64,000 nt of DNA from Fibrobacter sp. UWT2 (lineage in GTDB: Bacteria; Fibrobacterota; Fibrobacteria; Fibrobacterales; Fibrobacteraceae): contig NZ_FRBF01000002.1 of assembly GCF_900142545.1 (NCBI RefSeq), forward strand, positions 1-64,000, written 5' to 3'. Below, one piece after another: positions 7,931-17,385 of the stretch. Made by a program: the position numbers and the translations under genes. The stretch's first letter is position 1; each line of letters begins with the position of its first letter. A model generated the notes under the pieces. The model ran no database searches. It was not told the DNA's origin and was given only the letters and a program-made list of their open reading frames with translations.

Positions 7931-8132
7931 GAGATACATTCGAATTCCCTGACGCTCGTTGTATACTGAGAAATCGGTAAAGGGGCGTTTTTGGGGGAAT
8001 TTTAAGGGTGTTGAAAAGCTAAAAACGGATTTTTGCCGCATAAAGTGATTTTTTCGCCGTTTTTTGCCCCTGAAATATATTTTTGAATTGGATGCATGGG
8101 CCTGTTGTCCATGGTTGTTTAGGGATGAATTT

Positions 8133-11006
8133 ATGAAAAAAGGATTGTTTGGTGCTTTTGGACTTAGCCTGGCCGCTATCATCGGCATGCAGGCGACTGC
8201 CGCATACTCTGCCGAAAAGGCGGCCGATTTCAGCTGGAGCAACGTGAGCATGGGCGGGGGCGGATTCGTCTCCGCCGTGATAGCGTCTCCGGTCGACAAG
8301 GGACTTTTCTATGCCCGCACGGACGTGGGCGGCGCGTACCGCTGGAACGAATCGACTGCCCGCTGGGAATCGATGATGGACTGGGTCGATGTTTCCGAGC
8401 GCGGCCTTTTGGGAATCGAGGCCATTGCCGTTGATCCGGTCGAGTCGGGCGTTGTGTATATGGTGGCGGGTACCAGTTACTGGAACAACGGCCGCACGGC
8501 GTTTCTCCGCAGTAGCGACAAGGGCGAATCCTGGGAAGTGATTTACACCTGGGACGAAGACGGTACCAAGGGGGCGAAAGTGGCGCGCTTTGGTGCACAC
8601 GGCAACGGCATGGGCCGCGGAAACGGCGAAGCCTTGGCGGTCGACCCCAACGATTCCAAGATTATGTTCTACGGCTCCAAGAACAAGGGCCTCTGGAAAT
8701 CGACGGATAACGGTTCGAGCTGGAGCCATGTGGATGCCTGGACCAAGGCGGCCGGGAGCGATACGACTTGGAATGGTTCGGGCTTCAGCTTTGTGCAGTA
8801 CGCTCCGGGCAGCTCCAAGGTGCTTTACGCCGGATTCTTGCGCGAAGGGACGACGGCCAAGGGCACATTCGAAAACGTGTTTACCTCGACCGACGGCGGT
8901 GCAAGCTGGAAGGCGCTCCCGATTCCGGATTCGCTGCGCAGCACGGCCGGCGGGAGCATTGTGCGCTTGATGCCGCAGCGTGCGGTGATTTCGGGCGACG
9001 GAAAAACGATGACGGTGACTTTTGCCGATGGTGCGGGTCCGCATTCCATGATGTGGGACGAAGGCTGGGGCATGATTTATGACGGCTTTGGCCGCGGTGC
9101 GGTGCTGCAGCTTGATGTGGCTTCGGCGACTTGGTCCGACGTTTCTCCGGAAAACTTCCTGGACGAAGGCGGCGATGCCAAGTACGACAAGGTGGACGTG
9201 AAAGGCATGGTCGACTGCGAGGCTGCTGGCGGTACCGGCAAGACTTGCGAAGAATATTACCCCTACATTGCCCCTTATGGCGGTATTGCTATCAATCCGA
9301 AAAATGCCAACGAAATGGTCGTGACGACCGAAGGCTATCGTGGACCGCAGTTCTGGTACACGGCCACGAGCGATACCAGCGGCAAGTGGAGCGACCAGTG
9401 GGGTACTAACATTTACCACACGACCGATGGCGGCAAAACCTGGATTGCAAGCTTCAAGTATTACTGGATGGAAGGCGGTGTGTATCCGACGACCAAGCAG
9501 ATGGATGCCAATGGAATTGGCTGGATGCATAACGGTTCTATTCACTGGTCCGGAAGCGTTGCCATGGATCCGTTCGACAACAACCGCGTCTTTGTGACTT
9601 CGGGTAACGGCATTTTCCGCTGCGACAACCTGAGCGATTATGTGTATAAGGAAGCGGAGAATTCTTGGGAAGAACCGCAGCTCACGATGAATCAGGTGTG
9701 GCATTTCTCGGCGCATGGCGTCGAAGAAACTGTGCCTTTTGAAGTAGTGAGTATTCCGGGCGGCCCGATGGTTTCGATTATCGGCGACTACGACGGATTC
9801 CGTCACGATGACATCGCAAAATATCCCGCCTTTAGGCACCAGACGAATGTGGGTGGCTCTAATGTATCGCTGGGCACGACGCAGGGCCTTGCTTATGCTC
9901 CCAAGAGTGGCAAATTGGCCAAGGTGGCTGACAAGCGAGCCTACGAGGGCCAGTACAATGCAATTCCCATTGCCCCGGTGCAGTATTCCCTTGACTCGGG
10001 TAAGACTTGGACTGTTGAGACCTATACAGGGCCTGACGAAAAAGCCGCTAAGGGCACGGTAGCTCTTTCGGCAAAAGGTACTTACACCATCTGGGTTCCG
10101 ATGGAAGGAACGACCGATGTCTATCGCAATTACAACGGCACGACTTGGGAAAAGGTTTCAGGAATCGATAATTCTGCCTACGTGGTGGGTGACCCTGAAA
10201 ATGATGACGTGTTCTACGCTTACACTAAGGCTGACGGCAAGTTCTACAAGAGTGCCGATGCGGGCGCAAGCTTCAAGGCTGTGAGTACGCCTGGTGAAAG
10301 CGCGTTCAAGAAGTTCCGTGCCATTCCGGGCTTTGAGGGCGATTTGTGGTTGCCAGTCGCTATTCAGGATCCGTCGAACGGTACGCCGGCAAGCGGAAAG
10401 CTGTTGCATTCAACCGATGGAGGTGCCACTTGGGTTGCGGTTGAAGGTGTCGGTTACTGCGAAGCGGTGGGTTATGGCGCTCCCAAGGAAAAGGGCGGCT
10501 ATCCGGCGATTTACGTTTTCGCAACAGTCGGTAAAGTGACGGGCGTATTCGGCTCCGACGACAAGGGTAAAACTTGGACTCGCGTGAACGATGACGGTCA
10601 TGAATATGGCGGCCTTGCCAACGGTGAATTCGTGATGGGCGACATGAATACCTACGGCGTGGTGTACATGAGTACGGCGGGCCGCGGCATTGCTGCCCGC
10701 GTGCCGAGCGATTGGAACATGGGAACTTCGAGTTCCGAAGGGACAACGAAGGTTGCTCCGTCTGCAAAGGCGATTGCTTCGGCCTCGGTAACCTATGCGA
10801 ACGGTAACCTGGAACTGCACTTGAATGCAACCGTTGCCCGAGTTAGCGTGTTCGACATGAAGGGCAAGAAGATTTCTAGCCGCTATTACAGCAGCTCTGC
10901 CTCGGTGCCGCTGCGCGAATTGGTGCGCGCCAAGGGCAGCTATTTTGTTCGAGTCGATAACGGCAAGAAGGTGCTGTTTGCAAACCGCGTGATTGTGACG
11001 CGATAA
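8133..11006 (+). CDS. GH74 family secreted xyloglucanase
   Basis: A 957-aa secreted enzyme. Residues 1-27 are a signal peptide (cleavage near AYSA). The start of the mature part, WSNVSMGGGGFVSAVIAS then YARTDVGGAYRW, is the GH74 signature; Asp64 is the expected catalytic Asp. Many Asp-box/BNR-like repeats (TDGGATWV, SDKGESW, TDNGSSW) mark the two seven-bladed propellers. The C-terminal 80 residues (VSVFDMKGKKISSR to the end) form a T9SS-like/Fibrobacter tail. Endo-xyloglucanase activity fits a plant-fibre degrader. I chose the ATG at 8133 with AGGGA 8 nt upstream; an upstream in-frame start at 8064 would add 23 non-signal residues. A TATATT box lies at about 8076. A terminator follows. Confidence 0.92.
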   Translation: MKKGLFGAFGLSLAAIIGMQATAAYSAEKAADFSWSNVSMGGGGFVSAVIASPVDKGLFYARTDVGGAYRWNESTARWESMMDWVDVSERGLLGIEAIAVDPVESGVVYMVAGTSYWNNGRTAFLRSSDKGESWEVIYTWDEDGTKGAKVARFGAHGNGMGRGNGEALAVDPNDSKIMFYGSKNKGLWKSTDNGSSWSHVDAWTKAAGSDTTWNGSGFSFVQYAPGSSKVLYAGFLREGTTAKGTFENVFTSTDGGASWKALPIPDSLRSTAGGSIVRLMPQRAVISGDGKTMTVTFADGAGPHSMMWDEGWGMIYDGFGRGAVLQLDVASATWSDVSPENFLDEGGDAKYDKVDVKGMVDCEAAGGTGKTCEEYYPYIAPYGGIAINPKNANEMVVTTEGYRGPQFWYTATSDTSGKWSDQWGTNIYHTTDGGKTWIASFKYYWMEGGVYPTTKQMDANGIGWMHNGSIHWSGSVAMDPFDNNRVFVTSGNGIFRCDNLSDYVYKEAENSWEEPQLTMNQVWHFSAHGVEETVPFEVVSIPGGPMVSIIGDYDGFRHDDIAKYPAFRHQTNVGGSNVSLGTTQGLAYAPKSGKLAKVADKRAYEGQYNAIPIAPVQYSLDSGKTWTVETYTGPDEKAAKGTVALSAKGTYTIWVPMEGTTDVYRNYNGTTWEKVSGIDNSAYVVGDPENDDVFYAYTKADGKFYKSADAGASFKAVSTPGESAFKKFRAIPGFEGDLWLPVAIQDPSNGTPASGKLLHSTDGGATWVAVEGVGYCEAVGYGAPKEKGGYPAIYVFATVGKVTGVFGSDDKGKTWTRVNDDGHEYGGLANGEFVMGDMNTYGVVYMSTAGRGIAARVPSDWNMGTSSSEGTTKVAPSAKAIASASVTYANGNLELHLNATVARVSVFDMKGKKISSRYYSSSASVPLRELVRAKGSYFVRVDNGKKVLFANRVIVTR

Positions 11007-11029
11007 TGAATTTCAGAATGAAAATGAAA

Positions 11030-11060
11030 GAAACCCTGCCGTCGGCAGGGTTTCTTGTTT
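11030..11060 (+). terminator. Intrinsic terminator after GH74
   Basis: An 11-bp perfect stem (GAAACCCTGCC, loop GTC, GGCAGGGTTTC at 11030-11054) followed by TTGTTT, 23 nt after the GH74 stop. It also has an A-rich flank on the other side, so it may serve the minus-strand ABC-F gene. Confidence 0.85.
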
Positions 11061-11108
11061 AAAGTTGTAAATCTTCGTATCTTGTAGAATAGCAGATTCT
11101 ATAACTGT

Positions 11109-12704
11109 CTACTTCTTACTCTTCTTCTTGGTTTCAAGCCATTCGTCGAAGGTGATGCTGCGGTCGATGACGCCGTTCGGAGTCAGTTCGAGCACGCGGT
11201 TTGCAATCGTCTGCACGAATTCGTGGTCCTGAGAGCAGAAGATTATCGGGCCCTGGAATGCGGTAAGGCCGTTGTTGAGGGCCGTGATGGCTTCCAAGTC
11301 GAGGTGAGCGGTCGGTTCATCGAGGAGCAGGCAGTTTGCGTTTGCAAGCATCATCTTGGAGAGCATGCAACGCACCTTTTCACCACCGGAGAGCACGTTT
11401 GCGCTCTTGAGGGCTTCTTCGCCGGTAAAGAGCATACGGCCGAGGAAGCCACGGATGAACGTCTCATCCTGTTCTTTGCTGTACTGGCGCAGCCAATCCA
11501 CGAGGGAGAGGTCCGTGCCGAAGTAGGCGTCGTTGTTTTTGGGGAAGTAGCTGTAGCTAATGGTGTTGCCCCACTTGAGCACGCCTTCGTCGGCCTTGGT
11601 TTCTTCGGCGATGAACTGGAAGAATGCCGTCTTGAGCGTGTCGTATTCACCGACGAGAGCGACCTTGTCGCCGCTATTGAGGCTGAAGTTCAGGTTCTTG
11701 CAGATAATGCCGTCGCCGCCATCGATGGTGGCGTTCTTGACTTCGAGCACGATCTTACCCGGTTCGCGGTCCATCTTGAAGTTGACCCACGGGAACTTAC
11801 GGCTGGAAGCCGGCATTTCTTCGACGGTCATCTTGTCGAGGAGCTTCTTACGGCTGGTAGCCTGCTTGGCCTTGGCTGCGTTAGAAGCGAAGCGGCGGAT
11901 GAACGCCTTCAATTCTTCAATCTTTTCTTCGGCGCGGCGGTTCTGGTCCTTGCGCTGCTTCTGGGCGAGCTGGCTAGCTGCATACCAGAATTCGTAGTTA
12001 CCACCGTAGATGTTGATCTTGCCGTAGTCGATATCGCAAGTGTGGGTGCAGACTGCATTGAGGAAGTGACGGTCGTGGCTCACCACGATCACGATGTTTT
12101 CGAAGCGTTCGAGGTAGTCTTCGAGCCAGCCGACGGTTTCCAAATCCAAGTGGTTCGTCGGTTCGTCAAGCAGAAGAATGTCCGGGTTGCCAAACAGAGC
12201 CTGGGCGAGGAGCACGCGGATTTTTTGGCCACCATCGAGGTCTGCCATCAGGCTGTAGTGGAATTCTTCGGGAATGCCGAGACCCTTCAAAAGCACGGCA
12301 GCATTGGAGTCAGCTTCGTAACCGCCGATTTCACCGAAACGGGTTTCGATTTCCATGGCCTGCATGCCCTGTTCTTCGGTCATTTCGGGGAGCGCATAGA
12401 GTTCGTCGCGCTTCTTGCCGAGCTCATAGAGTTCGGGGTAGCCCATCATCACCGTTTCGAGAACAGTGTTCTGTTCGTAGGCGAAGTGGTCCTGCTTAAG
12501 GACGGCGATACGTTCGCCCGGGTCCTTGCTGACTTCACCGGTGTTGGGTTCAAGTTCGCCCGAAAGGATTTTCAGGAACGTAGATTTTCCGGCGCCGTTG
12601 GCACCGATGACTCCGTAGCAGTTGCCGCGCTTGAAGGAAAGGTTCACTTCCTTGAAAAGAACGCGGCTACCGTATTGAAGACTGACATTGGAAACGTTGA
12701 GCAT
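11109..12704 (-). CDS. YbiT-like ABC-F ATPase with a degenerate second ATP site
   Basis: A 531-aa ABC-F protein, the same length as YbiT, with no membrane domain; ABC-F proteins act on ribosomes. The first ATPase domain is complete: Walker A GANGAGKST, an unusual signature LDGGQK instead of LSGGQ, Walker B ILLLDEPTNHLD, switch SHDRH. The linker is basic and helical (about 235-320). The second domain has a broken Walker A (GEYDTLKTAF, having lost both central Gly) and SQDHEF in place of SHDREF, while the signature LSGGEK and Walker B LLLDEPTAHLD persist. ATP hydrolysis is therefore probably asymmetric. It lies 114 nt downstream of the activase gene on the same strand, across a hairpin-forming repeat. 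Confidence 0.88.
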   Translation of the reverse strand: MLNVSNVSLQYGSRVLFKEVNLSFKRGNCYGVIGANGAGKSTFLKILSGELEPNTGEVSKDPGERIAVLKQDHFAYEQNTVLETVMMGYPELYELGKKRDELYALPEMTEEQGMQAMEIETRFGEIGGYEADSNAAVLLKGLGIPEEFHYSLMADLDGGQKIRVLLAQALFGNPDILLLDEPTNHLDLETVGWLEDYLERFENIVIVVSHDRHFLNAVCTHTCDIDYGKINIYGGNYEFWYAASQLAQKQRKDQNRRAEEKIEELKAFIRRFASNAAKAKQATSRKKLLDKMTVEEMPASSRKFPWVNFKMDREPGKIVLEVKNATIDGGDGIICKNLNFSLNSGDKVALVGEYDTLKTAFFQFIAEETKADEGVLKWGNTISYSYFPKNNDAYFGTDLSLVDWLRQYSKEQDETFIRGFLGRMLFTGEEALKSANVLSGGEKVRCMLSKMMLANANCLLLDEPTAHLDLEAITALNNGLTAFQGPIIFCSQDHEFVQTIANRVLELTPNGVIDRSITFDEWLETKKKSKK

Positions 12705-12710
12705 ATTGTT

Positions 12711-12810
12711 TAGTAGGAAGTTAGAAGTAGGAAGTAGACAGGTTTGTTGGAAGTAGGTAGTAGGAAGTTAGAAGTTTCTGTCTACTGTTTACTTCCTACT
12801 GTCTACTCTC
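12711..12810. repeat. GGAAGTA-type hairpin repeat, copy A
   Basis: A purine-rich arm (12711-12775) built from reiterated TAGGAAGT and TAGAAGT words is followed by a pyrimidine-rich arm (12776-12810) of ACTTCCTACT and GTCTACT words, so the transcript can fold into a long imperfect hairpin. TACTGTTTACTTCCTAC (12783-12799) recurs exactly, inverted, at 43121-43137. It lies between the activase stop and the ABC-F start. Confidence 0.75.
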
Positions 12811-12818
12811 CGCCGAAG

Positions 12819-15800
12819 CTATGCTTCGGCGTTCGCTTTTTCTAGTTCACGTGCGTTGATGATGAGCATCTGCAGGCGGTTTTCGATGTTCGCGAAGCTC
12901 GTATCCGGGTCGTAGTCGAGGCTGAGAACCTGGATGTGCGGGCAACGTTCCTTCACAGCCTTGGTGAGGCCGCGGCCAGAGATGTGGTTGGCAAGGCAGG
13001 CGAACGGCTGCAGAATGATGTAGCTGTTGATTCCGTGCTTCGAGTTGTACAGGATTTCGCCCGGAATCATCCAACCTTCACCCGTGTTGTAGGTGGGGTC
13101 GATGATGTCGGACACGTAGTCCTTGAGTTCAACGCAGTCGGCGTGGTGTTCGTACAGCTTGAACTTGTGCATGGACTTGCGGGCGGTTTCTACAGCGTGC
13201 GTGTAGACCTTGGAGGTCACGCCGCCTTCGAGTCGGTCCATCACCGGGTTTGCCGAGAATCCGCGCTTCAGCTTTTCTTCGCGTACCACTTCGTCGACGC
13301 GGAAGAAGTCCGTCATACCCGGCAGGTAGACTTCCATGCCGTTGTTCATCAGGTAGTTTTCTACAAAGCCGTTTGCACTCGGGTGGTAGTTCATCAAGAT
13401 TTCGCCAAGTACGGCAACGCGCGGCTTGCGGATGCCCTTCTTGCGTTCTTCGGTGATTTCGATACCGTTGAATGCTTCGATGCACTGTTCAAAGACTTCG
13501 ATGAGCTTGGAGGGGCGCACCAGCTGAACGGTGGAGAGGTGACCAGCAACAGCAATCACCTTCGGCATCCATTCGTCATAAACTTTCTGGGTGTCGCCGG
13601 CGTTCACTTCGTACGGGCGAACGGCGCGGTACATGGTTTCGATGGCGTCCATGGTGACAAGGCCCCACAGCATGTGGAGACGGAAGTCAAGACCCAGCTG
13701 GAAGCCGGGGTGCATACCCTTGTAGTCGACACCGGTCGTAATGATGGTGACGTCCTTGAAGCCTGCTTCGTCAAGAGCCTTACGGGCGAGCACGGCATAC
13801 TGCACGGCGCGGCAGTTTTCGCAGTTCTTGGCAAGGCACATGGAAACCTGGTTTTGCGGAACATCGGGGTGTTCGACGAGCCAGCGGAGGGCTTCACCGA
13901 TGTTCACCTGGCAGGGGAAGCAGATGTCGTTATGCACATACTTCTTGCCGAGCTCGATTGCCTTCTTGTCTGCCACGGGCAGGTATTCGGCAATGTAGCC
14001 TTCGCGCTTCATGTATTCGCTGGCGAGCACGGTGAAGGCGGGGGAGAGGTTCGGCGTCAGAATGCGACGACGCTTCTTGTCCTCGGCCACAAACGGCGTG
14101 TGGAACAGCGGTTCGTGGCTTTCGGGCTTGTCGGGCAAGTTTGCTGCGCGACGAGCCTTCACCGTTTCGATAAAGCTCTTGATACGGATGCCAACCGGGC
14201 CGCGGGCGTCGCCTTCGTCGAGCTTGAGCATGAGCATTTCCTTGTTAGAATCAAGGTGCAGCATGCGCATCATTTCGTCGGTCAAAATCGAGTCGTGTCC
14301 GCAACCGAAGCTCACGATCTGGGCAAGTTCGATGTTGGGATCCTTCGCAGCAATCATGGTAGCGCCAATCATGCGCAAGTGGAAGGTATTCTTGATTTCG
14401 ATACGGGTGTGGCTCGGCACATCCTGGTCGTAGACGCCCGGGAGCGATTCGGTGGTAAGCACCGGAATGCCCATGGCGGTAAAGTGGCTTGCGATGTTGT
14501 GGTTGATGAGCGTGTCCGCGTGGTACGGGCGGCCTGCGATCACCACGGCAAAGCTGTTCTTTGCGCGTACATCGTCCAAAATCTTCTGGCCTTCTTCAAG
14601 GAGCGTGGTGCGGTAGTTGTTGAGCGCCTTTTCGCCTTCGGTAACGGCCTTGTCCAAAAGCTTCTTGTCGAGCTTCCAGTGTTCGTGGAACCAATCAATT
14701 GTCTGGTTGCGACGGAGCTTAGCGTTGAACCAGTGGAAAATCGGCTGGTCCATGGGAACGCCGTAATTCTTTTCGGGCTCGTCGGTATTCTTGCACACGT
14801 TCGGGTAGGCCTGCACCACCGGGCAAACGGACGTTGCCGTGAATTTGGTGTGGTCACTCGGGATGGCAACCATCATCGGGAAGAAGATGCGGTCGACCTT
14901 CTTTTCAATGAGGCTGAGCACATGGCCGTGCACAAGCTTTGCCGGGAAGCAAACCGTGTCAGACGGCACGCTGTGGAGGCCCGCTTCGAACATCTTGTAG
15001 TCGCTCTGGCGGCTTACCACGACGGTGTAGCCGAGGCTGGTGAAGAATGCCTTCCAGAAGGGGAGGCTTGCCCAGAATTCGAGCACGCGCGGAATACCGA
15101 TGGTCTTGCCGTTGTTCTCCACAAGCTTTGCGGGGGCATAGTCCTTCACAAGCAGCTGGTTCGTGCGCTTGATCATGTCGGGCACGGACTGCATCTTCTT
15201 GTTGATTTCGGCGATGAGAGCCTTGGTTTTCGGATCGTTCGGGTCGGCAGTGACTTCTCCGCGTTCGCAGCGGTTGCCGGTCACGAAGCTCTGGCCATCG
15301 CTAAAGGTCACGATGGTACGGGAGCAATGGTTGGTGCAGTACTGGCAGAGCTGACCCGGCTGGTTGTGCCAGCTGAAGGTCTTCATGGCATCAAGGCCGA
15401 TGAACTTGGTCTTGAGTTCCGGTTCGGTCTTGCGCTTTTCTTCCATGAACTTCTTGGTAAGGAGTGCAATACCGATAGCGCCCATTTCGCCCGGACGTTC
15501 TGGGCGAATCGGCTTGAGACCGGTGTACTGTTCGAAGGCGCGGAGAACGGCGTTGTTCTTGAACGTTCCGCCCTGCACCACGACCTTCTTGCCGAGGGTG
15601 TTGAGGTTGCGGATACGAATCACCTTCGTAAACACGTTGTTGATGATGGAGCGGCAGATACCTGCGATAATGTCTTCGGGCTGCTTGCCGTCGCGCTGTT
15701 CGGTGATGATGGAGCTGTTCATGAACACCGTGCAACGGGAACCCAGCTGAGAGGGGCTCTTCGCGTTGAAGGCAAGTTCTGCAATCTTTTCCATCGGAAT

Positions 15801-17255
15801 GCCGAGGCTGCGGGCATAGGTTTCGATAAAGGATCCGCAACCCGAGGAGCAGGCTTCGTTCAGAATGATACCCGTAACCACGCCGTCCTGCACGGAGATG
15901 GCCTTCATGTCCTGACCACCGATGTCCAAGATGAAGCTTACGTCGGGGCAAATCTTCTGGGCGGCGTTGGCGTGAGCTACCGTTTCCACCGTGTGGAAGT
16001 CGGCATGCACGGCCTTAGCAAACAGCTGTTCGCCGTAGCCGGTTGTACCTACGCCCAAGATGTTGAGCTTACAGCCGTATTCTTCGTAGCGGTCTGAAAG
16101 TTCATTGAGGGCGTTCTTGAGCACGGCGAGCGGTTCGCCGTTGTTGCTTGCGTAGAAACCGTCCACGATGTTTTCTTGTTCGTCCATGAGCACGAACTTC
16201 GTAGTGGTCGAGCCCGCGTCGATACCCAGGTACACGTTGAGCGTGGAGCCCGAAACAGGCTGCGGGTAGTGGTTTCCGGCCATCTTGTGTTCTTCGAGGA
16301 ACATCTGGTATTCAGCGTCGTTCTTGAAGAACAAGTCTGCAGCGGCCTTGGCCTTGTTTTCGGCCTGGCGGGTTTCGTTAAAGTGGATGAGTGCGTCCAG
16401 CGAACCGTCTTTGCGGTAGAAGCATTCCTGGTCGGCAAACATGGAGCCCAAGGAGAGGGCTGCACCCATGGCTACGAGCACTTCGGAGTGTTCCGGCACA
16501 ATGGCCTGTTCGTCAGAAATTCCAAGGCGTTCCTTGAAAGCGCGAACAAGCGTCGGGTTAAAGGTCAGCGGGCCACCTTCGAAAATCACGGGCGGCTTGA
16601 TTTCCATACCCTGGGCAAGACCACCGATGGTTTGCTTGGCAATAGCATGGAAGCTGGAAAGGGCGATGTCTTCCTTGGCGATACCGTTGTTCAGCATCGG
16701 CTGGATGTCGGTCTTGGCGAACACGCCGCAACGGCCCGAAATTTCGTAGACCTTTTGGCCACGCTTGGCAAAGCCTTCGAAGGCTTCGGTCTTGATGCGC
16801 AAAAGTTCGGCAACCTGGTCGATAAATGCACCGGTACCGCCGGCGCACACGCCGTTCATACGCATGTCAGAGGCAATGAGCTTGCCAGTGGTCTTGTCTT
16901 TTTCGAAGAAGACGACCTTGGCGTCCTGGCCGCCGAGTTCAATAGCGACCCTAGATTCTGGGTAGGTGGCGCGCACCGCGAGTGCGTTTGCGACGACTTC
17001 TTGTACAAAGAAGGCGTGGGTAGCTTCGGCGAAGGGCTGACCGCCACTTCCGCAGAAGGCGACTCTAAAATTCTTATCGGGGAAAAGTCCGTGGGCCTCA
17101 CGCAGCACCTCGAAAACCTTCTGTGCCTGCATGGCATTGTGGCGCTGGTAAGTATAGTGCAAAAGCTTGTTGGTCTCTGGATCGACAACCGCGATCTTCA
17201 CGGTGGTGGAACCAACGTCCACGCCGACCCATAAATCGTTCTTCATATTGCTCAT
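12819..17255 (-). CDS. Tandem-domain 2-hydroxyacyl-CoA dehydratase activase (BcrA/BadF ATPase + DUF2229)
   Basis: A very large (1478 aa) activase-type protein. Domain 1 (about 1-285) is an ASKHA ATPase with VDVGSTTVK and iron-sulfur ligand Cys in NGVCAGGTGAF and SGRCGVFAK. Domain 2 (about 340-610) repeats this with IDAGSTTTKF, EACSSGCGSF and GSRCTVF. Then comes a DUF2229-type segment with CQYCTNHCSR and ERG motifs, and a C-terminal region (about 1060-1478) resembling the dehydratase D component, with NDICFPCQVN and CENCRAV. Activases use ATP to push one electron onto a partner dehydratase. No separate dehydratase subunits are encoded here, so the fused C-terminal part may be the partner; the substrate is unknown. 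There is no Shine-Dalgarno sequence; TAAATTTA lies 8 nt upstream. Confidence 0.85.
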   Translation of the reverse strand: MSNMKNDLWVGVDVGSTTVKIAVVDPETNKLLHYTYQRHNAMQAQKVFEVLREAHGLFPDKNFRVAFCGSGGQPFAEATHAFFVQEVVANALAVRATYPESRVAIELGGQDAKVVFFEKDKTTGKLIASDMRMNGVCAGGTGAFIDQVAELLRIKTEAFEGFAKRGQKVYEISGRCGVFAKTDIQPMLNNGIAKEDIALSSFHAIAKQTIGGLAQGMEIKPPVIFEGGPLTFNPTLVRAFKERLGISDEQAIVPEHSEVLVAMGAALSLGSMFADQECFYRKDGSLDALIHFNETRQAENKAKAAADLFFKNDAEYQMFLEEHKMAGNHYPQPVSGSTLNVYLGIDAGSTTTKFVLMDEQENIVDGFYASNNGEPLAVLKNALNELSDRYEEYGCKLNILGVGTTGYGEQLFAKAVHADFHTVETVAHANAAQKICPDVSFILDIGGQDMKAISVQDGVVTGIILNEACSSGCGSFIETYARSLGIPMEKIAELAFNAKSPSQLGSRCTVFMNSSIITEQRDGKQPEDIIAGICRSIINNVFTKVIRIRNLNTLGKKVVVQGGTFKNNAVLRAFEQYTGLKPIRPERPGEMGAIGIALLTKKFMEEKRKTEPELKTKFIGLDAMKTFSWHNQPGQLCQYCTNHCSRTIVTFSDGQSFVTGNRCERGEVTADPNDPKTKALIAEINKKMQSVPDMIKRTNQLLVKDYAPAKLVENNGKTIGIPRVLEFWASLPFWKAFFTSLGYTVVVSRQSDYKMFEAGLHSVPSDTVCFPAKLVHGHVLSLIEKKVDRIFFPMMVAIPSDHTKFTATSVCPVVQAYPNVCKNTDEPEKNYGVPMDQPIFHWFNAKLRRNQTIDWFHEHWKLDKKLLDKAVTEGEKALNNYRTTLLEEGQKILDDVRAKNSFAVVIAGRPYHADTLINHNIASHFTAMGIPVLTTESLPGVYDQDVPSHTRIEIKNTFHLRMIGATMIAAKDPNIELAQIVSFGCGHDSILTDEMMRMLHLDSNKEMLMLKLDEGDARGPVGIRIKSFIETVKARRAANLPDKPESHEPLFHTPFVAEDKKRRRILTPNLSPAFTVLASEYMKREGYIAEYLPVADKKAIELGKKYVHNDICFPCQVNIGEALRWLVEHPDVPQNQVSMCLAKNCENCRAVQYAVLARKALDEAGFKDVTIITTGVDYKGMHPGFQLGLDFRLHMLWGLVTMDAIETMYRAVRPYEVNAGDTQKVYDEWMPKVIAVAGHLSTVQLVRPSKLIEVFEQCIEAFNGIEITEERKKGIRKPRVAVLGEILMNYHPSANGFVENYLMNNGMEVYLPGMTDFFRVDEVVREEKLKRGFSANPVMDRLEGGVTSKVYTHAVETARKSMHKFKLYEHHADCVELKDYVSDIIDPTYNTGEGWMIPGEILYNSKHGINSYIILQPFACLANHISGRGLTKAVKERCPHIQVLSLDYDPDTSFANIENRLQMLIINARELEKANAEA

Positions 17256-17263
17256 AGTGGGCG

Positions 17264-17271
17264 TAAATTTA
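17264..17271 (-). promoter_or_regulatory. TAnnTTT element, 8 nt before the activase start
   Basis: TAAATTTA on the minus strand, 8 nt before the ATG of a gene without a ribosome-binding site. It is one of eleven such elements in the window. Confidence 0.35.
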
Positions 17272-17373
17272 GAAATTTGGGTTGTTTCTGTAAGTAAATT
17301 TTAGGGACTTTTCGACGAAAACTGTAAAAAAGAGGATAAATGTTTTTCCTCACCCAAAAAAGGTGCGAAATGT

Positions 17374-17381
17374 TATATTTC
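17374..17381 (+). promoter_or_regulatory. TAnnTTT element directly before the TenI-like gene
   Basis: TATATTTC followed by GGCC and the ATG at 17386. The arrangement closely matches the TATCTTTG-CGGCC-ATG context at 3516-3531. No Shine-Dalgarno sequence is present. Confidence 0.4.
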
Positions 17382-17385
17382 GGCC

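Noticed and set aside
8064-8132. Longer start for the GH74 gene
   Set aside because: It would place 23 non-signal residues before a complete signal peptide; the ATG at 8133 has an AGGGA site.
12812-12830. GCCGAAGC-TAT-GCTTCGGC as a terminator of the activase gene
   Set aside because: A perfect 8-bp stem, but it overlaps the stop codon and no T tract follows on the minus strand.
12936-16097. A 1053-codon open frame on the plus strand opposite the activase gene
   Set aside because: It lies fully antisense to a gene with clear motifs; long antisense frames follow from the biased codon use here. The same applies to 34760-36394, 8019-9839, 37290-38915, 23142-24755 and 53496-55100.
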